Shown: one piece after another, positions 7,273 to 16,357 of the stretch
Layout: every line of letters begins with the position of its first letter
Position numbering within the stretch: position 1 is the first letter of the stretch
Origin: Dethiobacter alkaliphilus
GTDB taxonomy: Bacteria; Bacillota; Dethiobacteria; DTU022; UBA8154
Reading direction: 5' to 3'
Assembly: GCA_016841605.1 (NCBI GenBank)
Contig: JAENYV010000006.1
Span: 1 to 64,000 of the forward strand
DNA: 64,000 nucleotides
Notes under the pieces: model-generated
Seen by the model: the letters and a program-made list of their open reading frames with translations, nothing else
Told to the model about the DNA's origin: nothing
The model's database searches: none
Position numbers and translations under genes: made by a program

Positions 7273-8883
7273 ATGAGCATAAATCGATTAGCATACAACG
7301 CTATGATGGTGGTTGTTGGAGAGAGGTATATATCAGATGATCCGGCTGTCTGCGAAGCATACCGGTCAGGGCCGGGCGGATATGAGGGCGGTACCGGCTA
7401 CGAGCGGGTTATGACCACTATTCCACATGCCGTTGTTCTGCCTAAGAATACAGAAGAAGTCCGGAAGATAGTCAAGATTTGTAACCGCTACGATGTACCG
7501 TACGTGCCGTATTCCACAGGTTTTTACGGGCCCCGGACACACTGTCACGTGGAAAATGAGATAATTATTGACCTGAAGAGGCATAATGAGTTTGATCTTG
7601 ATGGAAAACACTTTTATTTTAATGTTGGCAGCGGCGTTACCCTTGGTGCTCTGCAGCAGGAAGCCATGAATAATGGCGCATACAGCGTTATCGGTGGCGG
7701 AGGCGCCCAGTGCTCGGCTATCTGTAACCTCATTGGTGACGGTTGGTCTCCGTTAAGCCACAGAATTGGTATCCCCCACAGGCGTATTCTCGGTACGGAA
7801 CTTGTTCTCCCTGATGGCGAACTGGTGAAAATGGGATCGCTGGCAGTAAGCGATGACCCGTTCTGGGGGGAAGGCCCCGGTCCGGACCTGAGAGGTCTTT
7901 TAAGGGGTTTCACAGGGTTACGCGGCTGTCTCGGTGTAGTGACAAAAATGGCTATCAAAACGCTGCCATTCCAGCCTGAACCGCTGGTGCCAACCGGTAT
8001 TTCTCCTAATACAGCCCTGGAGCTGCCGGTTAAGCGGGTAAAATGGATTAATTACTTGATGCCCGACAAGAAAGCGCAAGTTCAGGCCATGTTTGATATA
8101 GGCCACGCTGAAATTGCCGCTGCTGTAACGAAGGTTCCCAAGTTCTGGAGAGCAATCGCCAAAGCCGAGGACAAGGAAGATTTCTGGAGACTCTGGCTTG
8201 TAGAGAATGAGGAAAGCCTCAGAAACTTCTTTATCGTCAGGGTGCTTCTGGTAGGTTATACTTCTGAAGAGGATATGGAATATCAGGAGAGAGTGCTTAA
8301 TGATATTATGACCGAACTGGGCGGTATTGGTACACCCACCAAGCCTTCCGATGAATCCTGGATCAAAAATGCGGACTCGGCAGGTATGTGGCTCATGTGC
8401 GGTTCTTACGTATCAGTTGACTATATTATTGAGTCGCTCTCCCAGGCCACCCAGCATGGTGAAACCTATGCTGAGCTCAAGAGGAAATACACTCCGCCCC
8501 TTATGCCGGATTTCGGCGATCCGGGATGGTTCCAGAACTTCGAAATGGGTCACCAGGGCTACTCAGAATTTCTTATTTACTGGGATCAGCGTGAAGACGT
8601 TGACGGTGTAGATAAATTCTACGTAGATACATCGAAGATGAATATCAAACATCGTTACTATACATCACTGCTAGGCCCTCACCAGCCACTGTACTTAACA
8701 GGACCTATGTACGGCCCGAACTATCATACCTGGCTGCTGAAAATTAAGGAAGAGTTTGATCCGAAATGGGTCAGCCATCCGCCGGTACCCCTTGCTCATG
8801 ACGAATTTATGACCAGGGCCCCATGGATGAAGGAAATGATAGATTGGGAACCACCGGAAGAACTACCCATGCGTAAGTGGTAA
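7273..8883 (+). CDS. FAD-binding oxidase (VAO/GlcD-like), subunit 2 of the FAD/Fe-S/FAD operon
   Basis: A 536-residue flavoprotein, longer than the first FAD subunit. The FAD domain covers about residues 48-240 with VVLPKNTEEVRKIV, YVPYSTG, VGSGVTLGAL and a glycine-rich GGGGAQCSAICNLIGDG segment. Length and C-terminal layout recall the vanillyl-alcohol oxidase/4-cresol dehydrogenase branch. The FYGPRTHCH segment lies where some family members have residues for covalent flavin attachment, but this is only suggestive. ATG start preceded by AAGGAGGTG. It is the last gene of the operon (12 bp after the Fe-S gene) and is followed by a 13-bp-stem hairpin. The substrate could be an alcohol, hydroxyacid or activated aromatic side chain; sequence alone does not decide. 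Confidence 0.78.
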   Translation: MSINRLAYNAMMVVVGERYISDDPAVCEAYRSGPGGYEGGTGYERVMTTIPHAVVLPKNTEEVRKIVKICNRYDVPYVPYSTGFYGPRTHCHVENEIIIDLKRHNEFDLDGKHFYFNVGSGVTLGALQQEAMNNGAYSVIGGGGAQCSAICNLIGDGWSPLSHRIGIPHRRILGTELVLPDGELVKMGSLAVSDDPFWGEGPGPDLRGLLRGFTGLRGCLGVVTKMAIKTLPFQPEPLVPTGISPNTALELPVKRVKWINYLMPDKKAQVQAMFDIGHAEIAAAVTKVPKFWRAIAKAEDKEDFWRLWLVENEESLRNFFIVRVLLVGYTSEEDMEYQERVLNDIMTELGGIGTPTKPSDESWIKNADSAGMWLMCGSYVSVDYIIESLSQATQHGETYAELKRKYTPPLMPDFGDPGWFQNFEMGHQGYSEFLIYWDQREDVDGVDKFYVDTSKMNIKHRYYTSLLGPHQPLYLTGPMYGPNYHTWLLKIKEEFDPKWVSHPPVPLAHDEFMTRAPWMKEMIDWEPPEELPMRKW

Positions 8884-8896
8884 AAATAATGAAACG

Positions 8897-8937
8897 GAAT
8901 TACTTGGGCAAGTATGCTTACTTAGCCCAAGTAATTC
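8897..8937 (+). terminator. Terminator-like hairpin after the FAD/Fe-S operon
   Basis: Perfect 13-bp stem 8897-8909 / 8925-8937 (GAATTACTTGGGC and its complement) 13 bp after the stop codon. Only a short T-rich sequence (TTAT) follows, so termination may be partial. Confidence 0.6.
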
Positions 8938-8994
8938 TTATCAATAGTATATTACTAATTTATTGAATTTTATATTATTCATAAGGTGAATAGG

Positions 8995-9165
8995 ATGTTG
9001 AAAGCCATTGTTCTCGCGGCGATCTTAGGAATGTTATTTCCAGCTGCCGGGCATATTGCGAGCAGAAGCATTAGCAATAACTGGATGCGATTTTGTATCT
9101 CTATCATTTTTCTTGCTATCTCTATTCTGTTTACATATGCTATGGCTCTGATATTTAACTGGTGA
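8995..9165 (+). CDS. Small two-helix membrane protein (56 aa)
   Basis: A short ORF (ATG 8995, TGA 9163-9165) with an AAGGTG ribosome site six bases upstream. The product begins MLKAIVLAAILGMLFPAAGH and shows two hydrophobic stretches (about residues 3-18 and 34-54) around a short polar loop with basic residues, predicting a small hairpin membrane protein. It lies between the FAD/Fe-S operon hairpin and the MoxR gene and is co-directional with both. No family is recognised. Codon use looks ordinary, which favours a real gene. Confidence 0.55.
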   Translation: MLKAIVLAAILGMLFPAAGHIASRSISNNWMRFCISIIFLAISILFTYAMALIFNW

Positions 9166-9235
9166 AGGAAATTAATTTATGAATTAATTATGATGGTTTC
9201 TGCCATAACCTCCTGGAATATTGGAGTTGAAGCTA

Positions 9236-10168
9236 ATGAAAATAAGATTAACTAAACCAATTGTTCAGGCTAGGGGAAAAATTAGTAACGAGAAGGGACT
9301 ACAGCAAATAGTTCGTGAGATGACACCCCAATCCCTAAAGGAAAGCATGCTGAAGAAATGTTCCTATATCTGTTCTGATGATGAGGCGTTTACTATCTAT
9401 ATGGCACTTGAATTAGGCAAGCCTTTATTGGTTGAGGGACCGCCCGGCAGCGGGAAGACAGAGGTGGCAAAGGTAATGGCTGATCTGTTGCAGGCAGAGT
9501 TGATTCGTCTGCAGTGCTATGAGGGGTTGGACGAGGGGAAAGCTCTGTATGAATGGAACTACCAGAAACAAATTCTTGATATTCAAAAAGGCGGAAAAGA
9601 AGATCTCTTTGGGGCAGATTATTTACTTCCCAGACCGCTGCTATATGCTATTCAGGCGAAAAAAACTCCTGTTCTTCTCATTGATGAAATTGATAAAGTA
9701 GATCCGGAGTTTGAAGCCTTTCTCATGGAAATTCTTTCAGACTTCCAGGTATCCATACCTGAATTTGGTACTGTTAAGGCTGAAACTCACCCACCTGTCA
9801 TATTAACTTCAAATGCTGTTAGGGACCTGGGTGACGCACTGCGCAGAAGATGTGTCTACCTTTATATTGACTATCCGTCAATGAATAGGGAAGCTACTAT
9901 TCTCATGAAAAAAGTTACAGGTCTGCGTCCGATTTTGGCTCTGGAAATTGCCCGTATAATGTACTTGTTACGAGAAGAGCTGCAGCTGTTAAAGCCCCCC
10001 TCAGTATCAGAGAGTTTGGACCTGGCACAGGCTGCTGTAAGTATGGAGAAGCGTAACTTAAACCCTTTATTCCTAAATCAACTGAACTCACTCTTTCTGA
10101 AGACCAGGGAAGATCAAGAGCTGTTTAGGAAGAATGGTGGCGGAAAATGGGTTTGCAAAAATATCTAA
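9236..10168 (+). CDS. MoxR-family AAA+ ATPase
   Basis: A 310-residue ATPase of the MoxR/CoxD type, chaperone-like enzymes that work with a VWA partner to insert metals or mature enzyme complexes. Walker A is GPPGSGKT (residues 68-75), Walker B is VLLIDEID near residue 150, followed by a sensor-1 segment ILTSNAVRDLGDALRRR. ATG 9236 is preferred over an in-frame TTG at 9221 because GGAG (9223-9226) lies nine bases before it. The 3' end overlaps the VWA gene by 22 bp, so the two are translationally coupled. CoxD and CoxE play this role for molybdenum CO dehydrogenase; here the client is not in the window and may be the FAD/Fe-S complex or a molybdenum hydroxylase. Confidence 0.85.
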   Translation: MKIRLTKPIVQARGKISNEKGLQQIVREMTPQSLKESMLKKCSYICSDDEAFTIYMALELGKPLLVEGPPGSGKTEVAKVMADLLQAELIRLQCYEGLDEGKALYEWNYQKQILDIQKGGKEDLFGADYLLPRPLLYAIQAKKTPVLLIDEIDKVDPEFEAFLMEILSDFQVSIPEFGTVKAETHPPVILTSNAVRDLGDALRRRCVYLYIDYPSMNREATILMKKVTGLRPILALEIARIMYLLREELQLLKPPSVSESLDLAQAAVSMEKRNLNPLFLNQLNSLFLKTREDQELFRKNGGGKWVCKNI

Positions 10169-11127
10169 GCCCGGCATTTATCCGGGATCAATGCCAAATT
10201 TTTTGGGAATGGCTTTATTCTTTTTTTCGAGCATCCAAAGGGGATTCCGTTCCCAAACAACTAGAACCGGCATCCGATACTGCTATCTTATCTCTTCCTT
10301 CCGATCAGGCTTCCGTGTTTTCAGGTTCAAAGGGTGCTAAGCCTCTTTCCGGGGAAGGGCTTGTCGTTAATACTGAACGATTGAGCAGCGGTCACTTAAC
10401 TGTCCGGGATAACGAAATTACCGAGGATGATCTTGAACATGCCAGGATTCAGATGCGTAAGATAGCTCAGCGACTGGTCTCAACTCTCTCTCGTAAGCGT
10501 AGGCGCAGTAAGACTCAGCTGCAGATTGACTTCAGAAGATCACTGCGGCGTTCAGTCCAAACAGGTGGTGTAATGATTGACCTTAAGTATAAAACCAGGG
10601 TTATCAAAAAACCACGTCTTGTAATCATTTTAGATACATCAGGATCCATGCAAGTTTGGATTAAAATGCTGATTCAACTAATTCAGGCCGTTGGCCTTGA
10701 GTTGTCGAAAAGGGAAATTTTTATTTTTGCCCAAGAACTTGAATATGTTACAAAGGATCTTGGGAAGACATGGCAGGATACTGTCAGCCTCCTGCAGCTA
10801 AGGGAAAACTGGGGCGGCACAACGAGTATTCACTTTGCGCTTAGAACTCTGCAGGAGGATTACCACGACAAGTTTTCTCCTCAAACAGTTGTGCTCATGC
10901 TCTCAGACTTGTTTACTTCCGAACCTGAAAAATCATCTCAAGAAGTTAAGAAACTTTATCGTAAGACAAAGAGTTTCTATATCTTTCGCGTTGTTGCTGA
11001 AGAGGAGGAAGATTATACTTATTATGAAACTTATGTCCGCCCATTTATCGGATCAGCAACAGCATTATATGATGTAAAAGATTTAGCCGGTATGGCAGAG
11101 GCGGTTCGGAGGGTGTGTATCAGATAG
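10147..11127 (+). CDS. VWA-domain protein (CoxE-like), partner of the MoxR ATPase
   Basis: A 326-residue protein with a basic, low-complexity N-terminal half (arginine/lysine-rich near residues 115-135) and a C-terminal von Willebrand factor A domain. The MIDAS metal motif DTSGSM lies at about residues 163-168, with further conserved positions GGTTS and LSDL. The start lies inside the end of the MoxR gene (22-bp overlap). MoxR/VWA pairs act together in enzyme maturation; CoxE in CO dehydrogenase assembly is the best-known case. No signal peptide or membrane segment is evident, so it should act in the cytoplasm. Confidence 0.82.
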   Translation: MGLQKYLSPAFIRDQCQIFWEWLYSFFRASKGDSVPKQLEPASDTAILSLPSDQASVFSGSKGAKPLSGEGLVVNTERLSSGHLTVRDNEITEDDLEHARIQMRKIAQRLVSTLSRKRRRSKTQLQIDFRRSLRRSVQTGGVMIDLKYKTRVIKKPRLVIILDTSGSMQVWIKMLIQLIQAVGLELSKREIFIFAQELEYVTKDLGKTWQDTVSLLQLRENWGGTTSIHFALRTLQEDYHDKFSPQTVVLMLSDLFTSEPEKSSQEVKKLYRKTKSFYIFRVVAEEEEDYTYYETYVRPFIGSATALYDVKDLAGMAEAVRRVCIR

Positions 11128-11174
11128 TGGTAAGATGACTTTACTACAGCGTATTTTGAGAGAAGGTGCATATT

Positions 11175-11738
11175 TTGTTCTATGACCGTGAAGTAGAAAT
11201 TCCTTTTGACGTATTGAGGCTTGATGATTATACCTATGTCGTGCCGCACGGAATTCGTGTCGACACTGAGACTTTAGTGAAGACCGGGGTTAAGAAGATT
11301 TCACTTGTCAACAGGAATGTCACGGTTGGCCTGCCGGACCCTGATGAAACTACGACACCTTTGGATTCTCATCCTCTATTTCCTACTGATGAATTCCTAG
11401 CCGTGAAAAGCGTTGACCCCATACTTACCCGGTTTTCTAATAAGTTGCTGAAATTATTAGGAATGACAATTGAAGTGATCTATGATTATTTTTTCGAGGC
11501 GAATCAAAAAATACTTGATATTGATCCATCCCAGCTTTCTATCTCCAAGGGGAGACTTATAATTGGGGAGAAGCCTGCAGAGCAGATGAATATTGTCTGG
11601 ACTGGAGATGGATTTGTAATTATCCCTGCTTCATCTAAGCTTGTTCCTCCTGAGGAAGTAGTTATAGAAGTAGAGGGTTCAATTACAGGCAGTCAGTTTC
11701 GGTGTAAATATGGAATACTTAATATAATACGTAGATAG
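11175..11738 (+). CDS. Unknown protein, third gene of the MoxR/VWA cluster
   Basis: A roughly 187-residue protein with no recognised domain. It is acidic, probably soluble, and has no signal peptide, membrane helix or cysteine cluster; there is one Cys near the C-terminus. The N-terminal ~50 residues are rich in short beta-type stretches (FDVLRLDDYTYVVPHGIRVD), and the C-terminal half repeats valine/isoleucine-rich strands. Start choice: TTG 11175 has AGAAGG eight bases upstream; an in-frame GTG at 11166 is possible but its ribosome site would be poorly spaced. It lies 47 bp after the VWA gene on the same strand and probably shares its transcript, so a role as adaptor or client is inferred only from position. 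Confidence 0.6.
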   Translation: MFYDREVEIPFDVLRLDDYTYVVPHGIRVDTETLVKTGVKKISLVNRNVTVGLPDPDETTTPLDSHPLFPTDEFLAVKSVDPILTRFSNKLLKLLGMTIEVIYDYFFEANQKILDIDPSQLSISKGRLIIGEKPAEQMNIVWTGDGFVIIPASSKLVPPEEVVIEVEGSITGSQFRCKYGILNIIRR

Positions 11739-11825
11739 GTGATGCCTGGAGGACTTTTGGTAAGCAAGCTGTGGGACGGATTCAACGAACATGATTATGA
11801 TGTCTGATCAGTTACAAAAAGTTGT

Positions 11826-13211
11826 TTAATCTAAAGTCAGCTTATATTTTTTAATTTTGGAATAGAATGCACCCCGGCTAATACCGAGATATTTTATTGC
11901 TTTGCTTTTATTGTTATAAGATTTTTCCAATGCTTTTTGGATAATTGTTTTTTCAGTATACTCGATAGCATGATTTAAATCTAAGATTGAAGAATCTTGT
12001 ATATTTAATTGATTAGTCAGGTTTAGATTTAAATGGTTAGAGCTGACGGTATCCCCCGAACAAATAATAACCGCATGTTCAATTATATTTTTTAACTCCC
12101 TGATATTTCCGGGCCAATAATAATCCTGTAAATATTCAATTGCTTCCAGTGAAAAACACATTTTTTTGTTATATTTCTTTTCATAATAATCTAAAAAGTA
12201 ATGAGCAAGTATACCGATATCTTCAGGCCTTTCTTTCAAGGGAGGGATATGAATCGGTATTACGTTTAACCTATAATACAAATCATTACGGAATTCTCCC
12301 TGCTGTACCATCTGTTCGAGATTTTTATTTGTTGCAGTGACAATTCTGACATCAATGGGAATCTGTTCGTTTCCACCAATCTTCTCTATATACCTTTCCT
12401 GGGTAAAACGCAAAAGTTTAACCTGTGTGTTTTGAGATAAATCACCTATTTCATCTAAGAATAAAGTTCCCTTGTGCGCCATTTCAATCTTCCCGGTTTT
12501 TCCCGAAGAGCGGGCACCTGTAAATGCCCCGGCAGTATATCCGAACAATTCCGATTCGATAAGATTTTCGGGTATCGCTGCACAGTTTACTGCAATAAAA
12601 GGATATTTACAGCGCTCGCTGGTATTATGAATTGCTCTGGCAAACAGTTCTTTTCCTACACCTGTTTCTCCCCTGAGCATAACAGTTGCCTCCGATTTGG
12701 CAACCTGTGCGGCTAAGCCTAAGCAATTTATGAGCTTGGGAGACTCACCTATTATGCTATTAAAACTTGCCGGCAGATTTTTTTTCGTTATTTTTTGGGA
12801 GGCTCTTTCTTGTTTACCGGAATGTATGGGGCTGAGCCGTACATTAAGTTTATAAACAGGGGGTGTAGTGCCGATACCTGCAACAGCAATTATTTGTCCA
12901 TTTTGGTCTTTTATGGGAAGAAAGCTGGCTACAATATTATATCCTAGCGTATCGTTGTAATGTTCTTCTTTTTGTATGGCTTCTCCAGTACGAAGCGTTT
13001 CCAAAAGTTTGTCGTTGGGATAACTCTTTTTTATGTTACGTCCTAACACATGTTCTCTCTTTACTCCTACCTGCAGTTCGTATCCTTCGTTTACATAGAT
13101 GATTGTGCCATCTTTGTCAATTATGATAACAGGATCGTTTAGCATATCCAGAATAGTGCCCAAATATTGTGTTATAATATGCCAATACTTATTTTCTTGG
13201 CGATAAGGCAC
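11826..13211 (-). CDS. Sigma-54-dependent transcriptional activator with PAS sensor
   Basis: A 461-residue bacterial enhancer-binding protein. An N-terminal PAS domain (about residues 15-125) would sense a ligand or redox state. The AAA+ domain (about 145-385) has Walker A GETGVGKE, the sigma-54 contact loop [15 protein letters not shown] and Walker [11 protein letters not shown] Fis-type helix-turn-helix closes the protein ([21 protein letters not shown]). There is no receiver domain, so it is not a standard response regulator. The second of two nearby GTG codons is chosen as start because AGGGAG is correctly spaced for it. It is the obvious candidate to activate the two -24/-12 promoters at 342-357 and 2846-2861. 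Confidence 0.9.
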   Translation of the reverse strand: MPYRQENKYWHIITQYLGTILDMLNDPVIIIDKDGTIIYVNEGYELQVGVKREHVLGRNIKKSYPNDKLLETLRTGEAIQKEEHYNDTLGYNIVASFLPIKDQNGQIIAVAGIGTTPPVYKLNVRLSPIHSGKQERASQKITKKNLPASFNSIIGESPKLINCLGLAAQVAKSEATVMLRGETGVGKELFARAIHNTSERCKYPFIAVNCAAIPENLIESELFGYTAGAFTGARSSGKTGKIEMAHKGTLFLDEIGDLSQNTQVKLLRFTQERYIEKIGGNEQIPIDVRIVTATNKNLEQMVQQGEFRNDLYYRLNVIPIHIPPLKERPEDIGILAHYFLDYYEKKYNKKMCFSLEAIEYLQDYYWPGNIRELKNIIEHAVIICSGDTVSSNHLNLNLTNQLNIQDSSILDLNHAIEYTEKTIIQKALEKSYNNKSKAIKYLGISRGAFYSKIKKYKLTLD

Positions 13212-13649
13212 GGGTTTCACTCCCTATTTATTAAATTTTATGTGTTATTTTGTAACCATTGTTGTATTAATTTCAATGTCTGAAAGGTTATAATTTTTTT
13301 CTATATTAGACACGGTATATTCTGTAGATACTATTTTACTAAATTTTATCTTTTTTGTGAATAAACATGTATAAATATAATACATTATTTTTAATAATTA
13401 TTTAGTTAATTTTTTTTATTAAAAAATTATATTTTAGTATTTGAATAATTAATAAAGCAAAAATGTTTATATAAGTACATAACTATAAGATGTTTAGTAT
13501 ATTTCTAAAAAAATGTTTTATTTAAATTTTACAGGCAGGATATTATTGTTATGTTATTGAAGTATAAATTGAGGTTTGTTCTCTTTTAGTGGTTAGGAGT
13601 AACATTTTTTTGCAAAAACTACTATAGACTATAATAGGGGTTAAGACAA
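13212..13649. other. AT-rich divergent regulatory region
   Basis: About 430 bp of very AT-rich DNA between the divergently transcribed sigma-54 activator and padR genes. Apart from the 20-bp repeat at 13618-13637 there is no clear coding sequence, terminator or consensus promoter. It presumably holds both promoters. Confidence 0.6.
13618..13637 (+). repeat. 20-bp direct repeat before padR (copy 2)
   Basis: Identical to 4142-4161. It ends 12 bp before the padR start codon. TATAAT-like sequence inside it (ACTATAATAG) could be the -10 element, and the position would suit autoregulation. Confidence 0.7.
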
Positions 13650-14204
13650 ATGACGCAAATTTTATCAAACATAGAGGTTATCTTGCTCAGTATCGTCAAT
13701 GAAAAACCTTCGTATGCATATGAAATCGATAAAATAATTAATCTTCGGGAAATGAGAAGATGGGTTAGGATTGGAGTGGCTTCAATATATCAGGTGTTAA
13801 AAAGGTTGGAAAAAAGAAATTTAGTTTATTCAAAAATAGAAAAGGAGGGTAGAATGCCGGATAGAAAAAGATATTATGTTACAGATTTTGGGAAGGATTC
13901 TCTCGTTGAGGCTGCGAAAAGACTTCTTTCCAGTTTCGAATGGTACTATCTAGATTTGAATGTTGGTTTGGAAACCTCTGATATATTGACTGCTGAGGAA
14001 CTATTTGCTTGTGTAAAAAAGAGACTATTAAAAGTTCAGGCAAACAAAAAAATACTAAAAAAAATTTATGTTTCCGGAAACGCTTCTGAAAGCAAATTTT
14101 TAAAGAAAAAAACCGTTATTAAAAATTTACTTTTATTCCGTGAAGCTGAAGAAGCTTTTTTACAACAATTTCTTGAAGAAATAGCTTTAAGCAAGAACCG
14201 GTAA
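13650..14204 (+). CDS. PadR-family transcriptional regulator
   Basis: A 184-residue protein with a PadR-type winged helix-turn-helix in the first ~90 residues (ILLSIVNEKPSYAYEIDK, then GVASIYQVLKRLEKR and the wing RKRYYVTDFGK) and an alpha-helical, lysine-rich C-terminal dimerisation region. PadR proteins repress genes for phenolic or drug stress and often their own gene. ATG start with a weak AGGGG site. It is flanked upstream by a 20-bp sequence shared with the region before the FAD/Fe-S operon, where a decayed second copy of this gene lies. The effector is unknown. Confidence 0.85.
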   Translation: MTQILSNIEVILLSIVNEKPSYAYEIDKIINLREMRRWVRIGVASIYQVLKRLEKRNLVYSKIEKEGRMPDRKRYYVTDFGKDSLVEAAKRLLSSFEWYYLDLNVGLETSDILTAEELFACVKKRLLKVQANKKILKKIYVSGNASESKFLKKKTVIKNLLLFREAEEAFLQQFLEEIALSKNR

Positions 14205-14991
14205 TGAGTTAAAAAAGGAGAGGAAACCGAAGTTTTTTTGCCTAGCTTCGATTTCCGGTGTAAAGTTCAACTACACTCACCCGCATACTTCCGGCCTATG
14301 TTCTTGCTCATTAAGCGATAAAGGGTCTCCGCGATAAGAGTCATTTGCAGATCAATCTATCTTCAAACCCAACATAGATGAAGGGGCCGGATGGAAAAAA
14401 ATGACCACCTCCGCGATACCGTTTTCATGAAAATCCAGATCAAAGGATGTTCCTTGCTTAAGCCCAACATCGTGCAGTGCATCCAGCCACAAGCTCATTA
14501 ATTTTACATTTTTACGCAGGTCTACACGGTTGCTATTATTCCGCAAGAAAAAATCTTTTGGGAACAACATTCAAAACGGTAAAAAAAGTTATGCCGGGGT
14601 TAAAAAATCATTTTCATAACATGACTGGTTCGCTCTTTGCTCAACAATTTCAGTCCGAGCAAGGTGCGCACGGCTACGGTGGCAGGGATCATATTGCTTC
14701 CCTGTCCTCTGTAGCCTCACTTTTTCAATAATCTCCATCAGTTCTGTCTTGAGCAGTAAGGGGACGTATAAAAAGAGTCCGGCAGCATTTGTGCCAAAAA
14801 TTTGGGGCGCCAGATTAAGCAATATAATACCAAATGCGACATGTTTCGTCAATACATATCGACAAATACAGTACCTGGCGTATGCTTTCAGAAGGCTTTG
14901 AAAAAATTTATAATTTTCAGCTTAATATTTTGTTAAAGATCCTGAGGATATTTTTTTATCTTAATATTTTGAAGTTTAGGAGGAGATAATA
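14205..14991. other. Long intergenic stretch holding a dead transposase gene
   Basis: The 787-bp gap between padR and the thiolase gene has an imperfect hairpin (14222-14232 with 14246-14256, one mismatch) soon after padR, then the broken transposase on the minus strand, then AT-rich DNA ending in the AGGAGG of the thiolase gene. No sigma-54 promoter was found here. Terminal inverted repeats of the original element were not recognised. Confidence 0.6.
14267..14852 (-). pseudogene. Degenerate IS transposase (IS4/IS1634-like)
   Basis: Pieces of one transposase can be read in order in different minus-strand frames. They are: an N-terminus from TTG 14852 (VAFGIILLNLAPQIFGTNAA); a block reading MIPATVAVRTLLGLKLLSKE; a block RVDLRKNVKLMSLWLDALHD followed by VGLKQGTSFDLDFH; NGIAEVVIFFHP; and a C-terminal block IDLQMTLIAETLYRLMSKNI ending at TGA 14267-14269. 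These fit the layout of a large DDE transposase family of Firmicutes, but only about 195 codons remain of what is usually 450 or more. At least three frame shifts and internal deletions are needed, so the element is dead. Family assignment is from memory of the motifs and tentative. Confidence 0.65.
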
Positions 14992-16182
14992 ATGTTCGAA
15001 AAATCTTTTATTCCGTATAGAGGATACTATAGTACTCCTTTTTGTAAATGGCAGGGTGGCCTAGGAAATGAAAATGCCATAGTGATGGGAGCTGAGACTA
15101 GCAAACGCTGGTTTGCGATGAGGGGATTAGACCCTAGAGAACTTGACTTTCTTTATTTGGGTATAACCATCGGTCAGCACCGTGTATTTTTCGCTCCTAC
15201 ATGGGCCGCCTTTATGATGGGGGCTCCAGATATTCCGGGTATAACTCTCATGCAGGCTTGTGCCACCTCTACTACCGCGGTTTTCAATGCCGGGACGGCA
15301 GTGGAAATGGGAAACGTCAAGACCGCATACTGCCTTATGGTTGACCGTACGTCAAATGGTCCTCATACCATCTGGCCCAACCCGTTCGGTCCCGGTGCGG
15401 AAGTTATTCACGAGAACTGGAACATGGACAATATGAGGGTCGATCCCTCCACAGGTTTTGGGACGCTTAACTCCGCCGAAAATGTTGCCAAAGAAGCAGG
15501 ATTTACCCGTGAAGAAGCCGATGAACTGGTTTTGATCCGTTATGAGCAGTATAAACAAGCATTGGCTGATGACCGTGCCTTTCAAAAGCGGTACATGTTT
15601 CCGGTGGAAGTTAAGCTTTCTCGAAAGGAAACAAATCTGGTTGAAGCAGATGAGGGTGTATCGAGTACATCAAAAGAGGCTCTGGAGCGTTTATCTCCGG
15701 TTATGGAAGGCGGTATTCATACCTATGGGTCGCAGACCCACCCGGCTGACGGTAATGTGGGAATTATTGTCACCACCGAAGAGAATGCAAAGGAAATGAG
15801 CGCTGACCCCGGAATCTCCATCCGGCTTATTTCCTATGGCTTTGCCCGGGCAAAAAAATCATTCATGCCGGCGGCTCCGGTTCCCGCCGCCCAAATGGCC
15901 CTGCAGCGGGCTGAGGTGTCGGTTAAAGAGTTGGTTGCTATTAAGACTCACAATCCGTTCAGCGTCAATGACCTGTTTCTGGCCAAGGAGCTGGGTATCG
16001 ATAAGGCTTCTTTTAACAATTACGGTAGTTCAATGGTTTTTGGGCATCCGCAGGCTCCCACCGCAGGGAGACTGCTAATTGAAGCTATCGAAGAGACGGT
16101 AATAAAGGGTGGAGGATATGCCATGGTGACCGGTTGCGCTGCCGGCGATATGGCTGCCGCCTTGGTGGTGAAAGTTGGTTAA
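14992..16182 (+). CDS. Thiolase-family protein (acetyl-CoA acyltransferase-like)
   Basis: A 396-residue thiolase-fold enzyme of usual length. The nucleophilic cysteine is C90 in LMQACATSTTA; the catalytic His lies in the segment MVFGHPQAP, and the second cysteine in MVTGCAAGDMAAAL near the C-terminus. The protein lacks the common N-terminal RTPxG motif and the VCGSG form of the active-site loop, so it is a divergent member. It would cleave a 3-ketoacyl-CoA and so complete the beta-oxidation steps encoded at 501 and 2930. ATG start with AGGAGGAG upstream. It stands alone, with no sigma-54 promoter visible before it. Confidence 0.85.
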   Translation: MFEKSFIPYRGYYSTPFCKWQGGLGNENAIVMGAETSKRWFAMRGLDPRELDFLYLGITIGQHRVFFAPTWAAFMMGAPDIPGITLMQACATSTTAVFNAGTAVEMGNVKTAYCLMVDRTSNGPHTIWPNPFGPGAEVIHENWNMDNMRVDPSTGFGTLNSAENVAKEAGFTREEADELVLIRYEQYKQALADDRAFQKRYMFPVEVKLSRKETNLVEADEGVSSTSKEALERLSPVMEGGIHTYGSQTHPADGNVGIIVTTEENAKEMSADPGISIRLISYGFARAKKSFMPAAPVPAAQMALQRAEVSVKELVAIKTHNPFSVNDLFLAKELGIDKASFNNYGSSMVFGHPQAPTAGRLLIEAIEETVIKGGGYAMVTGCAAGDMAAALVVKVG

Positions 16183-16357
16183 GTAGAAAATGATTCGGTA
16201 AGAATAGAACCTGTTATAGTGAGCAACTACGAAGAAATTAAAATATTACATTCATATTGATCCCTCATTACTAATTTTGTGTTAAAATAACGGTAATGTT
16301 TCAGGTGTCGAAGTAAGAATAAGAGAACGGTTATCGTCTTAATAAATTCAGTAAGAT

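Noticed and set aside
9236-11127. CO dehydrogenase (cox) operon
   Set aside because: CoxD/CoxE-like genes are present, but no coxSML structural genes are, so only a maturation role in general can be claimed.
14222-14256. Hairpin after padR as a terminator
   Set aside because: One mismatch in the stem, T residues lie in the loop and no U-run follows; noted only inside the intergenic entry.
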